35,634 nt of DNA from Pseudomonadota bacterium (GTDB lineage: Bacteria; Desulfobacterota; Desulfovibrionia; Desulfovibrionales; Desulfovibrionaceae): NCBI GenBank assembly GCA_023411815.1, contig JAEYOJ010000065.1:1-35634 (forward strand), written 5' to 3'. Positions within the stretch are counted from its first letter, which is position 1, and each line of letters starts with the position of its first letter. Both the position numbers and the translations under genes were made by a program. Below the pieces are notes generated by a model. That model saw only the letters and a list, made by a program, of their open reading frames with translations. It was not told where the DNA came from and did no database searches. Shown here piece after piece: positions 7,560-16,205 of the stretch.

Positions 7560-8969
7560 ATGCCCCTCCGGATCATTCAGCTGCTCTGCGTCTGTACATG
7601 CCTGCTTCATCCGGCATGGTCAGAGGGAAAAACAATACAAGTCGATCTCGCATCATTGGCCGAGGAATCCAGAAAGGCGGTCGTCAACATAAGCGCCGTG
7701 CGCCCAATGGATTCCCAAGAAATCTGGGGGGAATTTGCCAGGCGTGGGCGTCAGGACGATCCTTTTGAGTACTTCCCGGATCGATTTCAGGAGAACCTCA
7801 ACCCGAAATCGGAGTCGCGTCAGCGCTCCATGGGATCCGGCTTCCTGATCTCGACCGACGGGCACATTGTCACCAACAACCACCTTGTCGCCGGAGCGGA
7901 AGAAATCGCTGTTCTCCTGCATGACGACGACGCTCCCCGGCAGGCTGTCATGCTCGGATTCGACCTCGAAACCGATCTGGCCCTCATCAAGATTGATGCT
8001 CCACGGAATTCCTCCACCCTGGCATTCGCAAATTCAGACCAAGTGCGCGTCGGCGAGTGGGTCTTGGCTATCGGCAATCCCTTCGGACTCGACCATTCCG
8101 TATCTCTGGGCATCATAAGCGCCAAGAGTCGGGCGTTGGGCGCAGGTTTCTTCGACGAATTCTTTCAAACCGACACCTCTATCAACCCGGGCAACTCCGG
8201 AGGACCGCTCATCAACCTCGAGGGAGAGGTCGTGGGGATCACCACGGCCATTATGGCGAATAGCCAAGGCATCAGTTTTGCTGTCTCCAGCAACTTGGCC
8301 AGGGACATCATCCATGAGCTTCGAGCACGCGGCAGAATCACGAGGGGCTGGCTGGGCGTTTCGGCGCAGGATGTCGACATGCTTGCCGCCAAAGCCCTGG
8401 ATCTGCCTTGCCCGGGAGGAGCCCTTATTTCCCGCCTTGTCCCGGAAGCCTCGGCCGACAGGGCCGGCATGCAAATGGGTGACGTAATCCTGCGCTTGGG
8501 TTATCGAACTGTCGAGGACGCCACGGATCTGCAGCGCATGGCGGCAGCGCTGGAACCAGGACAGGAAACCACGGTTGTCGTCTGGCGCAACGGCCTGGAG
8601 CGGCATTTGACAGTCATCGTGGGCAACAGGGACGACATGCTCCTTGCGCAGGCCCCCCGCAACGGGCAGGCTGGGAACGCCTTCAACCCCGAAGGCCTCG
8701 TCTTGCGGCCAGTCACGGAATCCGAAGGCAAGAGGCTGGGCCTCGATTCCGCACAGGGTCTTTTAGTGGTGAGTGTCGAGCCAGGCTCCTCCGCCGAAAA
8801 AGCCGGGGTTCAGCGAGGGGACCTCATTATGCAGGCGACCCGCAGGACCGTCCGCTCATTGAAGGATTTCAAAAACCTCATGGACCATGCGCGCAAGGGA
8901 ACAGGCGTCATCATGTTGCTCATCCGGCGTGACACCAAGAATTTTTACATAACCATGGCCCTTCGCTGA
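7560..8969 (+). CDS. DegP/DegQ-type periplasmic serine protease (HtrA family)
   Basis: 469 residues with a hydrophobic signal sequence (1-22), a trypsin-like domain (about 30-260) and two PDZ domains (about 265-355 and 375-465). The catalytic triad is visible: His108 in TNNHLV, Asp139 in ETDLALIKI and Ser213 in GNSGGPL. This is the HtrA pattern, in which the enzyme degrades or refolds damaged envelope proteins and the PDZ domains sense unfolded C-termini. The loop before the His (residues 50-88) is charged and long. The start is supported by AGGAG about 8 bases upstream. It is followed after 28 bases by ispE, so the two may be co-transcribed. Confidence 0.93.
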   Translation: MPLRIIQLLCVCTCLLHPAWSEGKTIQVDLASLAEESRKAVVNISAVRPMDSQEIWGEFARRGRQDDPFEYFPDRFQENLNPKSESRQRSMGSGFLISTDGHIVTNNHLVAGAEEIAVLLHDDDAPRQAVMLGFDLETDLALIKIDAPRNSSTLAFANSDQVRVGEWVLAIGNPFGLDHSVSLGIISAKSRALGAGFFDEFFQTDTSINPGNSGGPLINLEGEVVGITTAIMANSQGISFAVSSNLARDIIHELRARGRITRGWLGVSAQDVDMLAAKALDLPCPGGALISRLVPEASADRAGMQMGDVILRLGYRTVEDATDLQRMAAALEPGQETTVVVWRNGLERHLTVIVGNRDDMLLAQAPRNGQAGNAFNPEGLVLRPVTESEGKRLGLDSAQGLLVVSVEPGSSAEKAGVQRGDLIMQATRRTVRSLKDFKNLMDHARKGTGVIMLLIRRDTKNFYITMALR

Positions 8970-8997
8970 ACGCCAGGAAGAAAGGATCGGACCGCTC

Positions 8998-9924
8998 ATG
9001 GCTTCCCCCGCGGATAACCTCATCACGCTGCACGCCTGCTGCAAGATCAACCTCTTCCTGCGCATCGTGTGTCGAAGGCCTGACGGGTATCATGAACTCA
9101 AGAGCCTTTTCTATCCCCTGCCCTACCCTCACGACACCCTGTTGATCACCCCCTTGCCCGAAGAATCGGGACTCCAGCTGACTTGTACCCGCAAGGAGTT
9201 GGAGACGGATTCCAACCTGTTGGCCAAGACGTACGCATCCTTTGCCCGCCTGACCGGTTTCGCGCCCGGACTGTCGATTCACCTGGAGAAACGCATCCCC
9301 ACGGGAGCAGGCCTCGGCGGCGGCAGCTCCGATGCCGCCGCGCTGCTGGCGCACCTCAACGGCCTGGCAGGAGAGCAGGCTCTTTCCGCCGCGGATCTGG
9401 CGACCCTGGCTGCAAGCCTCGGAGCGGATGTGCCGTATTTCCTGCTGCACGGCCGGCATGGCGTACCCGCGCTGGCCACGGGCATAGGCGAATCGCTCCG
9501 TCCGGTACAAGTCGATCTGGATGGCTACTGGCTGGTCCTGGTATGTCCGCCGGTGCATGTCTCCACTCCCTGGGCCTACGGAGCCTGGGACCGGCTGCAT
9601 CCGCAAAAAACATGCTCCGACGGCAGCAGGGCCATATTGACAGCAACGAATCAAGAGGCTAGTAACCCTTTTTGCCCTGAGACTGCCGAGTTGGGAAACG
9701 ATTTCGAGGCAGCGGTTTTCCCTGCTTTTCCCGAGCTGGCAAGAGTCAAGGACGAGTTGCTCGATAAGAGTGCGGCCCACGCTGTCATGAGCGGCAGCGG
9801 AGCCGCAATTTTTGCCTTATATCGAGAGGCAGAGGCCGCAAAGAATGCCCAGGCGGCATTCGAGGGCCGATCAATGCCCGCGTATGTATTTCCTCTTCCG
9901 TGCTGGGGTGTCGCCAAGTGGTAA
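8998..9924 (+). CDS. ispE: 4-diphosphocytidyl-2-C-methyl-D-erythritol kinase
   Basis: 308 residues of a GHMP kinase that phosphorylates CDP-methylerythritol in the non-mevalonate isoprenoid pathway. The ATP loop PTGAGLGGGSSDAAA (101-115) and the substrate-side Lys in ACCKINLFLRI are present, as is SLGADVPYFL with the catalytic Asp. The C-terminal GSGAAIFAL motif is the third GHMP motif. The last seven codons overlap the 5' end of the tRNA-Gln gene, so part of the acceptor and D arm is also protein coding. The order ispE, tRNA-Gln, prs, rplY, pth is conserved in related bacteria and suggests one transcript. Confidence 0.95.
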   Translation: MASPADNLITLHACCKINLFLRIVCRRPDGYHELKSLFYPLPYPHDTLLITPLPEESGLQLTCTRKELETDSNLLAKTYASFARLTGFAPGLSIHLEKRIPTGAGLGGGSSDAAALLAHLNGLAGEQALSAADLATLAASLGADVPYFLLHGRHGVPALATGIGESLRPVQVDLDGYWLVLVCPPVHVSTPWAYGAWDRLHPQKTCSDGSRAILTATNQEASNPFCPETAELGNDFEAAVFPAFPELARVKDELLDKSAAHAVMSGSGAAIFALYREAEAAKNAQAAFEGRSMPAYVFPLPCWGVAKW

Positions 9925-9978
9925 GGCATCGGGTTTTGGTCCCGACATCCGAGGGTTCGAATCCTTCCGCCCCAGCCA
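9904..9978 (+). tRNA. tRNA-Gln (anticodon UUG)
   Basis: The acceptor TGGGGTG pairs with CGCCCCA, the anticodon stem TCGGG/CCCGA encloses TTTTGGT (anticodon TTG), and the T arm has GGGTTCGAATCC. Discriminator G and CCA (9976-9978) are encoded. The first 21 bases lie inside the end of ispE and prs starts 27 bases after the CCA. The tRNA is therefore probably cut out of an ispE-prs message by RNase P and 3' processing. Confidence 0.96.
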
Positions 9979-10004
9979 ACCTATTTCTTGAGGATATTGA
10001 TGCG

Positions 10005-10955
10005 ATGGCTGTGCATAGAGAACTCCGTATCCTGAGCGGATCAGCCAATCCGGAATTGGCGGAGGCCATCTGCGACCATCTGGGCTGCAAGCTGCTGCCC
10101 ACCATGGCCGAGACCTTCAGCGACGGCGAGATACGCGTCGAGATCAGCGCCAACGTCCGCGGCGCCGACGTGTTCGTCGTGCAGCCGACCTGCGCGCCGG
10201 TCAATTTCAACCTCATGCAGCTTGGGCTCATTCTCGATGCGCTCAAGCGGGCCAGCGCCGGCAGGGTCACTGCGGTCGTGCCCTACTACGGCTATGCACG
10301 CCAGGACCGCAAGGTCGCCCCTCGTGCGCCCATCAGCGCCAAGCTCGTGGCCGATTTCCTTTCTGTGGCGGGCATGAACCGCCTGCTCACGATTGACCTG
10401 CACGCCGGCCAGATCCAGGGGTTCTTCAACCTGCCCGTGGACAATCTCTATGCCGCGCCCGTCATTCTGCAGTACCTCAAGGAGTACAAGCAGGACCGGG
10501 AACTCGTCATCGTCTCTCCCGACGCCGGCGGCGTGGAGCGCGCCCGGGCCTTTGCCAAGCGCCTGGAGGCCAGCCTGGCCATCATCGACAAGCGCCGCGA
10601 CGCGCCTAACCAGGCCCAGGCCATGAACGTCATCGGCAATGTGGACGGCAAGATCGCCGTAGTGATCGACGACATGATCGATACCGCCGGAACCATCTGC
10701 TCCGCTGCCCATGTCCTGCTGGACAACGGCGCCAAGGAAGTCATCGCGTGCGCTACGCACCCGGTGCTGTCCGGGCCCGCCATCGAGCGTTTGGAGCAGT
10801 CCGCGTTCAACAAGATCATCGTCACCGACACCATTCCGCTCAGCCCCAGGGCCAGGGAATGTGGAAAGATCGTGGTCAAATCGGTGGCTGGCCTGCTGGC
10901 CAAGGCTATTCACAACATCCATACGGAATCCTCTGTCAGCGTTCTGTTCGTCTAG
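10005..10955 (+). CDS. prs: Ribose-phosphate pyrophosphokinase (PRPP synthetase)
   Basis: 316 residues. The enzyme makes PRPP from ribose 5-phosphate and ATP for nucleotide, His and Trp synthesis. Visible motifs are FSDGEIRVEI near the start, the flexible-loop segment PYYGYARQDRK, LLTIDLHAGQIQGFF, and the PRPP-binding VVIDDMIDTAGT. The start at 10005 (MAVHREL) gives normal family length and is preceded by GAGGAT; the longer frame begins inside the tRNA and is rejected. It is followed after 64 bases by rplY. Confidence 0.97.
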   Translation: MAVHRELRILSGSANPELAEAICDHLGCKLLPTMAETFSDGEIRVEISANVRGADVFVVQPTCAPVNFNLMQLGLILDALKRASAGRVTAVVPYYGYARQDRKVAPRAPISAKLVADFLSVAGMNRLLTIDLHAGQIQGFFNLPVDNLYAAPVILQYLKEYKQDRELVIVSPDAGGVERARAFAKRLEASLAIIDKRRDAPNQAQAMNVIGNVDGKIAVVIDDMIDTAGTICSAAHVLLDNGAKEVIACATHPVLSGPAIERLEQSAFNKIIVTDTIPLSPRARECGKIVVKSVAGLLAKAIHNIHTESSVSVLFV

Positions 10956-11019
10956 CGCATAACGCAAGCCCTCAGGGCTAGCCAGACCGTTCAGGATCCG
11001 GGAACAAGGAGAAGAATCA

Positions 11020-11637
11020 ATGTCCAATGAAAACCAGCTCAGCGTCGAAAAGCGTGTCAAAGTCGGCAAGGGTCCTGTGCGCGACGTGCGGGCCGAGGGC
11101 TTCGTGCCCGGCATCTACTACAACTCCAAGGGCGAGAACATCCCGGTGAAAGTCCGCGAGGTTCCCCTGACCAAGATTTATGAGAAGGTAGCTTCGTCGC
11201 ACGTGTTTACCCTCAAGATCGAGTCCGAGGGCAAGGTCGAGGAGAAGCCCGTGTTCATCTGGCAGATCTCCCGCCACCCTTACAAGAAGCAGATCACGCA
11301 TGTCGACTTCTACGGCGTGGATCTGAACAAGCCCATCCGGGTCATGGTTCCCGTCAACGTCACGGGCAAGGCTCCCGGCCTGGTGTTTGGCGGCGTGCTG
11401 CAGGTCTTCCGCGACAAGATCGAACTCGAATGCCTGCCGCTCGAAATCCCGGCTGCCGTTACCGTCGATGTTTCCAACCTGAACATCAACGACACGGTGC
11501 ACATTGCCAACGTGGCCCTGCCCCAGGGCGTCAAGGCCATCTTCGGCGAAGACAACTTCGCCGTGGTCGGTGTCGTGCCTCCCGAGGCCGAGACTGAAGG
11601 GGCTGCCGGCGAGGCTGCCACCGCGGCCGGCGCCTAG
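11020..11637 (+). CDS. rplY: 50S ribosomal protein L25, long (TL5/CTC) form
   Basis: 205 residues. The N-terminal L25 domain (1-95) binds 5S rRNA, and the beta-rich C-terminal domain (100-190) is the extension typical of the general-stress protein CTC or TL5. The tail is rich in Ala and Glu (ETEGAAGEAATAAGA). ATG 11020 follows AAGGAGAAG. It lies between prs and pth, as in many bacteria. A hairpin with a GAAA loop (11665-11682) follows but has no U tract. Confidence 0.95.
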   Translation: MSNENQLSVEKRVKVGKGPVRDVRAEGFVPGIYYNSKGENIPVKVREVPLTKIYEKVASSHVFTLKIESEGKVEEKPVFIWQISRHPYKKQITHVDFYGVDLNKPIRVMVPVNVTGKAPGLVFGGVLQVFRDKIELECLPLEIPAAVTVDVSNLNINDTVHIANVALPQGVKAIFGEDNFAVVGVVPPEAETEGAAGEAATAAGA

Positions 11638-11773
11638 CGTCATCCTAGCTGTCATTTTTCGTGGGGCTCCGGAAACGGAGCCTCACATTCTCAAGGCCAA
11701 CCGGACGACAAGTCTTTACATACCGCAATACCGTCCTATCTTGTGCCTTGGCTAACTTCCGGACGATCAAGCC

Positions 11774-12397
11774 ATGGACCTCAAAGGCCTCATTGTCGGC
11801 CTCGGCAACCCAGGCCCGGAATACGAGCAGACCAGACACAACATCGGTTTCATGCTCGTCGATGCCATCCTGGAGGAGATCGCATCCAAGCCCTATCGGC
11901 GAATGGAGCAATTGCCAGCCACGGATGTCTATCATCTCTGGCGGATATCGCTGCCCAGGGTAAAGGGCGATTTTCTTCTTGCCAAGCCGCTGACGTACAT
12001 GAATCTTAGCGGCATAGCCGTGGCGCGCATCTGCCGGGAGAATGGCATTCAGCCCCGCAATGTTCTCGTCGCCCATGACGAAATGGACCTGCCCCTGGGC
12101 AGGATGAAGCTGAAGGTCGGAGGCGGAGCCGCAGGCCATAACGGGGTGACCTCCATCGTCAAGGAGCTTGGCAACGGGGATTTTCCCAGGTTGCGCCTGG
12201 GCATAGGCCGGCCGGCCGGAGCCTTGATGCGAGAGCATGTGCTTACTGAATTCTCCCCTGCGGAACGTTCGCTCGTAGGCTTGGTTATCGCCGCCGCGCG
12301 GGACGCCTTGCCGGTCTTTTTTGGCAAGGGACTTACAGCGGCCATGCAGGCTGTGAATTCATTCAAGGCGGAGCCTCAGGCTCCGATTCAGGACTAG
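11774..12397 (+). CDS. pth: Peptidyl-tRNA hydrolase
   Basis: 207 residues. The enzyme frees tRNA from peptidyl-tRNA that drops off ribosomes. Key family residues are in place: GLGNPGPEYEQTRHNIGF with Asn12 and catalytic His22, Asn in KPLTYMNLSG, and Asp in AHDEMDLPLG; GGGAAGHNG follows. The ribosome site is weak, which fits a gene translated within the rplY transcript. The next gene is carD. Confidence 0.95.
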   Translation: MDLKGLIVGLGNPGPEYEQTRHNIGFMLVDAILEEIASKPYRRMEQLPATDVYHLWRISLPRVKGDFLLAKPLTYMNLSGIAVARICRENGIQPRNVLVAHDEMDLPLGRMKLKVGGGAAGHNGVTSIVKELGNGDFPRLRLGIGRPAGALMREHVLTEFSPAERSLVGLVIAAARDALPVFFGKGLTAAMQAVNSFKAEPQAPIQD

Positions 12398-12547
12398 CCG
12401 TCATGGCCGAATGCCCTCGGGAGGAAATCCCCTGATCGTGATGCGCCCTTAAAACATGGAGGAAACGGGGCTAGGATGGACTTGCTTGGGTATTTAGGTT
12501 ATTTATCTCCAATTGAGTCTGCCAGCCTGCGGGAGGGAACTAGGCCC

Positions 12548-13060
12548 GTGTTTTCCCCAAACGATTTGGTGGTGTATCCTGCCCAGGGTGTGGGTCGGGT
12601 CGAGCGAATCCAACGCCAGGAAATCGGCGGCTCCAGCGCCGAATTCTACATTGTGCGCATCCTGAGCAATAACGTCACGCTCATGGTGCCCGTAGCCAAC
12701 GCGCATAACGTTGGCCTGCGTTCCGTATGCTCTGCCGCAAACGGAGAGGCGATCCTGGAATCTCTCAAGGATCGCTCCGGCTTTACCGGCTATACTGGAC
12801 AAAACTGGAACAGGCGCTATCGAGAATATTCGGAGAAACTCAAGAGCGGCGCCCTGGAAGATGTCGCCTATGTCCTCAAGGAACTTCTTCTCATTGGCAA
12901 CGACAAGGAACTCTCCTTTGGCGAACGCCGCCTTCTTGAACAGGCCATGAACCTGATTACTCTTGAGTTGTCTTTCTGCCTCGGCAAACCTCAGAAGGAA
13001 ATCCAGGATCGCATCAATTCCCTTTTCGAGGATGTTTTGAATAAAGATCGGGATGAATAG
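12548..13060 (+). CDS. CarD/CdnL-family RNA polymerase-binding regulator
   Basis: About 170 residues. The N-terminal domain (FSPNDLVVYPAQGVGRVERI) is the CarD/TRCF RNA polymerase-interaction domain that binds the beta subunit. The helical C-terminal domain (about 60-165) binds DNA next to the promoter and stabilises open complexes. I chose the GTG at 12548, preceded by GGGAGGG, because the protein then begins exactly at the conserved domain. An ATG at 12476 in the same frame adds 24 unconserved residues and is the alternative. It lies between pth and rho. Confidence 0.85.
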   Translation: MFSPNDLVVYPAQGVGRVERIQRQEIGGSSAEFYIVRILSNNVTLMVPVANAHNVGLRSVCSAANGEAILESLKDRSGFTGYTGQNWNRRYREYSEKLKSGALEDVAYVLKELLLIGNDKELSFGERRLLEQAMNLITLELSFCLGKPQKEIQDRINSLFEDVLNKDRDE

Positions 13061-13371
13061 AAATCACTTGTCATCCTTCCCAGCGCTTTGTATAAGCTAA
13101 CGTACTTATCTTTGGCTTGCTGATGGCCATGCGTGTGCTGTGATGATGGCCCGTACCAGATACGAGTCATTGCACCAATAATCCCCTCTTTCTCAACTAA
13201 TTAGACAGCAAGAGCAATCCTGTATAAACATCGCGGGCGCAATCTGGCCATATTGCTTCTCAACAACTTGCTGTCAGTGTTCTTTAAGCGGCTTAGTCCG
13301 TTTCAAGCTCATGTTTAGGTGCAAACCTAATAGCGGAATAATTGCCAGTCTGAACCAGTCATGGAGAATGT
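13061..13371 (+). promoter_or_regulatory. Intergenic leader between carD and rho
   Basis: A 311-base gene-free stretch, more AT-rich than its neighbours. It should hold the rho promoter and untranslated leader; no single -35/-10 pair is convincing. A small hairpin TTAGGT-GCAA-ACCTAA (13315-13330) with a GNRA loop lies about 40 bases before the rho start. rho genes are commonly autoregulated through their leaders, but nothing here proves it. Confidence 0.4.
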
Positions 13372-14619
13372 ATGAACCTGTCTGAACTAAAACGTAAAAG
13401 CATGCCCGAGTTGATGGAACTCGCGAGCGAGTACAAGACCGAAAACCCCGGCAACATGCGCAAGCAGGAGCTTATATTCGCGCTTCTGCAAAGCTGCGCG
13501 TCGCAGAACGGATCCATATACGGTGAAGGCGTTCTCGAGATTCTCCCTGATGGTTTCGGCTTCCTTCGCTCGCCGATGTACAGCTATATGCCCGGCCCCG
13601 ACGATATATACGTCTCCCCTTCCCAAATCAGGCGCTTCGGCCTGCGCACCGGCGATGTCGTGTCGGGCCAGATTCGTCCTCCCAAGGAGGGTGAGCGCTA
13701 TTTCGCCTTGCTGCGCGTGGAGGAGATCGACTTCGCCAAGCCCGAGGAGACCAAGCAGGTCGTACTCTTCGACAACCTCACCCCCCTCTATCCGAACAAG
13801 CGCTACAACATGGAGAACGGGGACAAGAATTACTCGTCCAGGGTCATAGACATCCTGGCGCCCATCGGTCGCGGGCAGCGCGGCTTGATCGTCGCCCCTC
13901 CGCGCACTGGCAAGACCATGCTGCTGCAGACCATCGCCAATTCCCTCAATGCCAACCATCCCGACGTCTACCTCATCGTGCTGCTCATCGACGAACGGCC
14001 CGAGGAAGTTACGGATATGGAGCGTTCCGTCAGGGCCGAAGTGGTCAGTTCCACCTTCGACGAGCCGCCTCACAGGCACGTGCAGGTCGCCGAGATGGTC
14101 CTGGAAAAGGCCAAGCGATTGGTTGAACGCAAGCGCGACGTGGTCATACTGCTGGATTCCATCACTCGTCTCGGACGGGCCTACAATGCCGTGACTCCCT
14201 CGTCGGGTCGCGTGCTTTCGGGCGGTCTGGACGCCAACGCCCTGCAGAGACCTAAGAGATTCTTCGGCGCCGCGCGAAATATCGAGGAAGGCGGCAGCCT
14301 GACCATCATCGCCACGGCCCTCATCGATACGGGCTCGCGCATGGATGAAGTCATTTTCGAGGAATTCAAGGGTACCGGCAACATGGAAATCTACCTTGAC
14401 CGCCACCTCTCCGAGAAGCGCGTCTACCCCGCCATCGACATAAACCGCTCCGGAACACGCAAAGAAGAGCTGCTCTTGCCTGATGAGGTCCTCAACCGCG
14501 TCTGGATCCTGCGCAAGGTGCTCGCACCCATGAACCAGATCGACAGCATGGAGTTCCTGCTCGACAAGATGCGCGGAACGAAGAACAATAATGAATTCAT
14601 GAACATCATGAACAAATAG
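13372..14619 (+). CDS. rho: Transcription termination factor Rho
   Basis: 415 residues of a hexameric RNA helicase. The N-terminal Rho_N helices (1-45) are followed by the cold-shock-like primary RNA-binding domain (about 48-120, with DGFGFLRSP). The ATPase core has Walker A APPRTGKT (about 175-182), Walker B VVILLDSITRLGRAYN, and the secondary RNA-binding Q/R loops. There is no large insertion, so it is the standard short form. ATG follows GGAGA. A perfect 11-bp stem-loop follows the stop. Confidence 0.97.
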   Translation: MNLSELKRKSMPELMELASEYKTENPGNMRKQELIFALLQSCASQNGSIYGEGVLEILPDGFGFLRSPMYSYMPGPDDIYVSPSQIRRFGLRTGDVVSGQIRPPKEGERYFALLRVEEIDFAKPEETKQVVLFDNLTPLYPNKRYNMENGDKNYSSRVIDILAPIGRGQRGLIVAPPRTGKTMLLQTIANSLNANHPDVYLIVLLIDERPEEVTDMERSVRAEVVSSTFDEPPHRHVQVAEMVLEKAKRLVERKRDVVILLDSITRLGRAYNAVTPSSGRVLSGGLDANALQRPKRFFGAARNIEEGGSLTIIATALIDTGSRMDEVIFEEFKGTGNMEIYLDRHLSEKRVYPAIDINRSGTRKEELLLPDEVLNRVWILRKVLAPMNQIDSMEFLLDKMRGTKNNNEFMNIMNK

Positions 14620-14629
14620 AGCCTGAATT

Positions 14630-14663
14630 GCGCCTTCCGGGCTCTCCCCGGTCCGGAAGGCGC
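14630..14663 (+). terminator. Stem-loop after rho, possible terminator
   Basis: GCGCCTTCCGG (14630-14640) pairs perfectly with CCGGAAGGCGC (14653-14663) around a 12-base loop, ten bases after the rho stop. No U tract follows, so it may be a weak or factor-assisted terminator or an RNA 3'-end protector. Confidence 0.45.
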
Positions 14664-14727
14664 CTGACCATCCGCCTTCATTGCGCCCCCTGCTGTTTCT
14701 GGTATCCTGCCGCCGAGGAATGTCAGC

Positions 14728-16149
14728 ATGATCCCGCAAGCCAGTTCACCGAGCGGGGTAATCGCTCGCTACGTCACCGTCGCCGTCCTGACGGCACTTC
14801 TCATCGCCGGTACGGCCTTGCCTGGAATCGCGCAGTTGTTCGGCGGCTTCGATGTCAAAAAGGAGCGCGAGCTTGGGGAGCAGTTCGACCATCTCGTGCG
14901 GTCCAAGATGGCCCTGGTCGAAGATCCCGAGATCGTCAGCTACATCACCGAGTTGGTGAGCGACATCGCTCGGCACATGCCCCCCCAGCCCTGGCCCATC
15001 AAGGTCGGCGTGCTCCGGCAGAGCGCCCTCAACGCTTTTGCCGGACCCGCAGGGCACATGTTTGTCTTCACGGGCCTCATCGCCAACCTGGAAAGCGAGG
15101 ACGAACTGGCCGCCGTCATCGCCCACGAACTCGCGCACGTCTCCCAGCGCCACATCGCGAAGAAAATCGAAAAGGCCCAGCTGGTCGGCCTCGCCGCGAT
15201 GCTGGGAACACTGGCTGGCGTATTTCTCGGCAGCGAGGGCGGCCAGGCCCTGGCCTACGGATCCCAGGCCGCCGGCCAGGCGGCCATGCTCAACTACAGC
15301 CGCGAGGACGAACGCGAGGCCGACGATGTCGGCTTTCAATACCTCCGGGCTGCGGGGTACAATCCCGAGGGCATGGTCAGATCCTTCAAGATTCTCAAGA
15401 GCAAGCAATGGCTCATGGGTTCGAGTTTCCCCGGCTACCTGAGCACCCACCCTGCCCTTGCCGAGCGCATCGGCTACCTGGAAGACCGTATCGCCACGCT
15501 CGGAAAAATGCCCGCCTACAAGAGCGACAACAGCCGTTTTCTGCGCATCAGAACCCTGGTGCGGGCCTGGCTCATGGATGAGCAGATGTCCCTGGCCTTC
15601 TATGAAGGCGAGCAGGCAGGCAAGTCCTGCCTGGATAAAATGGGGCGGGGAATCGTCCTGGGCCGGCTCAACCGCGTCGCCGAGGCGAGGCAAGCCTTCG
15701 CGCAGGCTCTGGAGTGCGGAGGCGACAATCCGCTCATCCTGCGCGAGGCTGGCCGCTTCCTGTTCGGCGTGGGCGATTTCGAAGGCTCGGCCAAGCACCT
15801 CCAGAAAGTCATCCTGCTCAACCCGAACGACATGGTCGCCATGTTCTTTTATGCGCGCATCCTGGCCGACAAGGGTGATTTGCGCCACGGCATCGACTAC
15901 CTTGAGCGGGTCTCCTCCGCCCTACCCCTGGACAGCGAAGTCCGTTTGACCCTGGGCCGCATGTACGGTCAGGCCGGGGACTACTTCAAGGCCCACCTGA
16001 ACCTGGCCTACGGCGCCCTGTACTCCAACAACGCCAGCCAGGCCAAATTCCACCAGGACAAAGCCCGCGCTCTCGCATCCAGCGAGAACGATCGCCGCGA
16101 ACTGAACCTGTTCGAGGTCAGTCTCAAACAACGCTCGCGTTTCTGGTAA
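14728..16149 (+). CDS. M48-family periplasmic metallopeptidase with TPR repeats (BepA-like)
   Basis: 473 residues. A signal or anchor helix (about 12-36) is followed by an M48 zinc peptidase domain: HELAH (133-137) with catalytic Glu134, and the third zinc ligand Glu197 in REDEREADD. A C-terminal helical region with tetratricopeptide-like repeats (about 305-455) follows. This is the layout of BepA/YfgC, which handles stalled outer-membrane beta-barrel and LPS-assembly proteins. A GAGGAA ribosome site lies about 9 bases upstream. The next gene, a second zinc peptidase (M16), follows after 56 bases in the same direction. Confidence 0.9.
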   Translation: MIPQASSPSGVIARYVTVAVLTALLIAGTALPGIAQLFGGFDVKKERELGEQFDHLVRSKMALVEDPEIVSYITELVSDIARHMPPQPWPIKVGVLRQSALNAFAGPAGHMFVFTGLIANLESEDELAAVIAHELAHVSQRHIAKKIEKAQLVGLAAMLGTLAGVFLGSEGGQALAYGSQAAGQAAMLNYSREDEREADDVGFQYLRAAGYNPEGMVRSFKILKSKQWLMGSSFPGYLSTHPALAERIGYLEDRIATLGKMPAYKSDNSRFLRIRTLVRAWLMDEQMSLAFYEGEQAGKSCLDKMGRGIVLGRLNRVAEARQAFAQALECGGDNPLILREAGRFLFGVGDFEGSAKHLQKVILLNPNDMVAMFFYARILADKGDLRHGIDYLERVSSALPLDSEVRLTLGRMYGQAGDYFKAHLNLAYGALYSNNASQAKFHQDKARALASSENDRRELNLFEVSLKQRSRFW

Positions 16150-16205
16150 GTTCAGGCGGCAATGCCAATACCTGCCAGATTCCGGCTGCACATCCACTCC
16201 ACATT

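Noticed and set aside
11664..11683. Terminator between rplY and pth
   Set aside because: The 7-bp hairpin with GAAA loop has no U tract on the plus strand and pth has a weak ribosome site, so readthrough is more likely.
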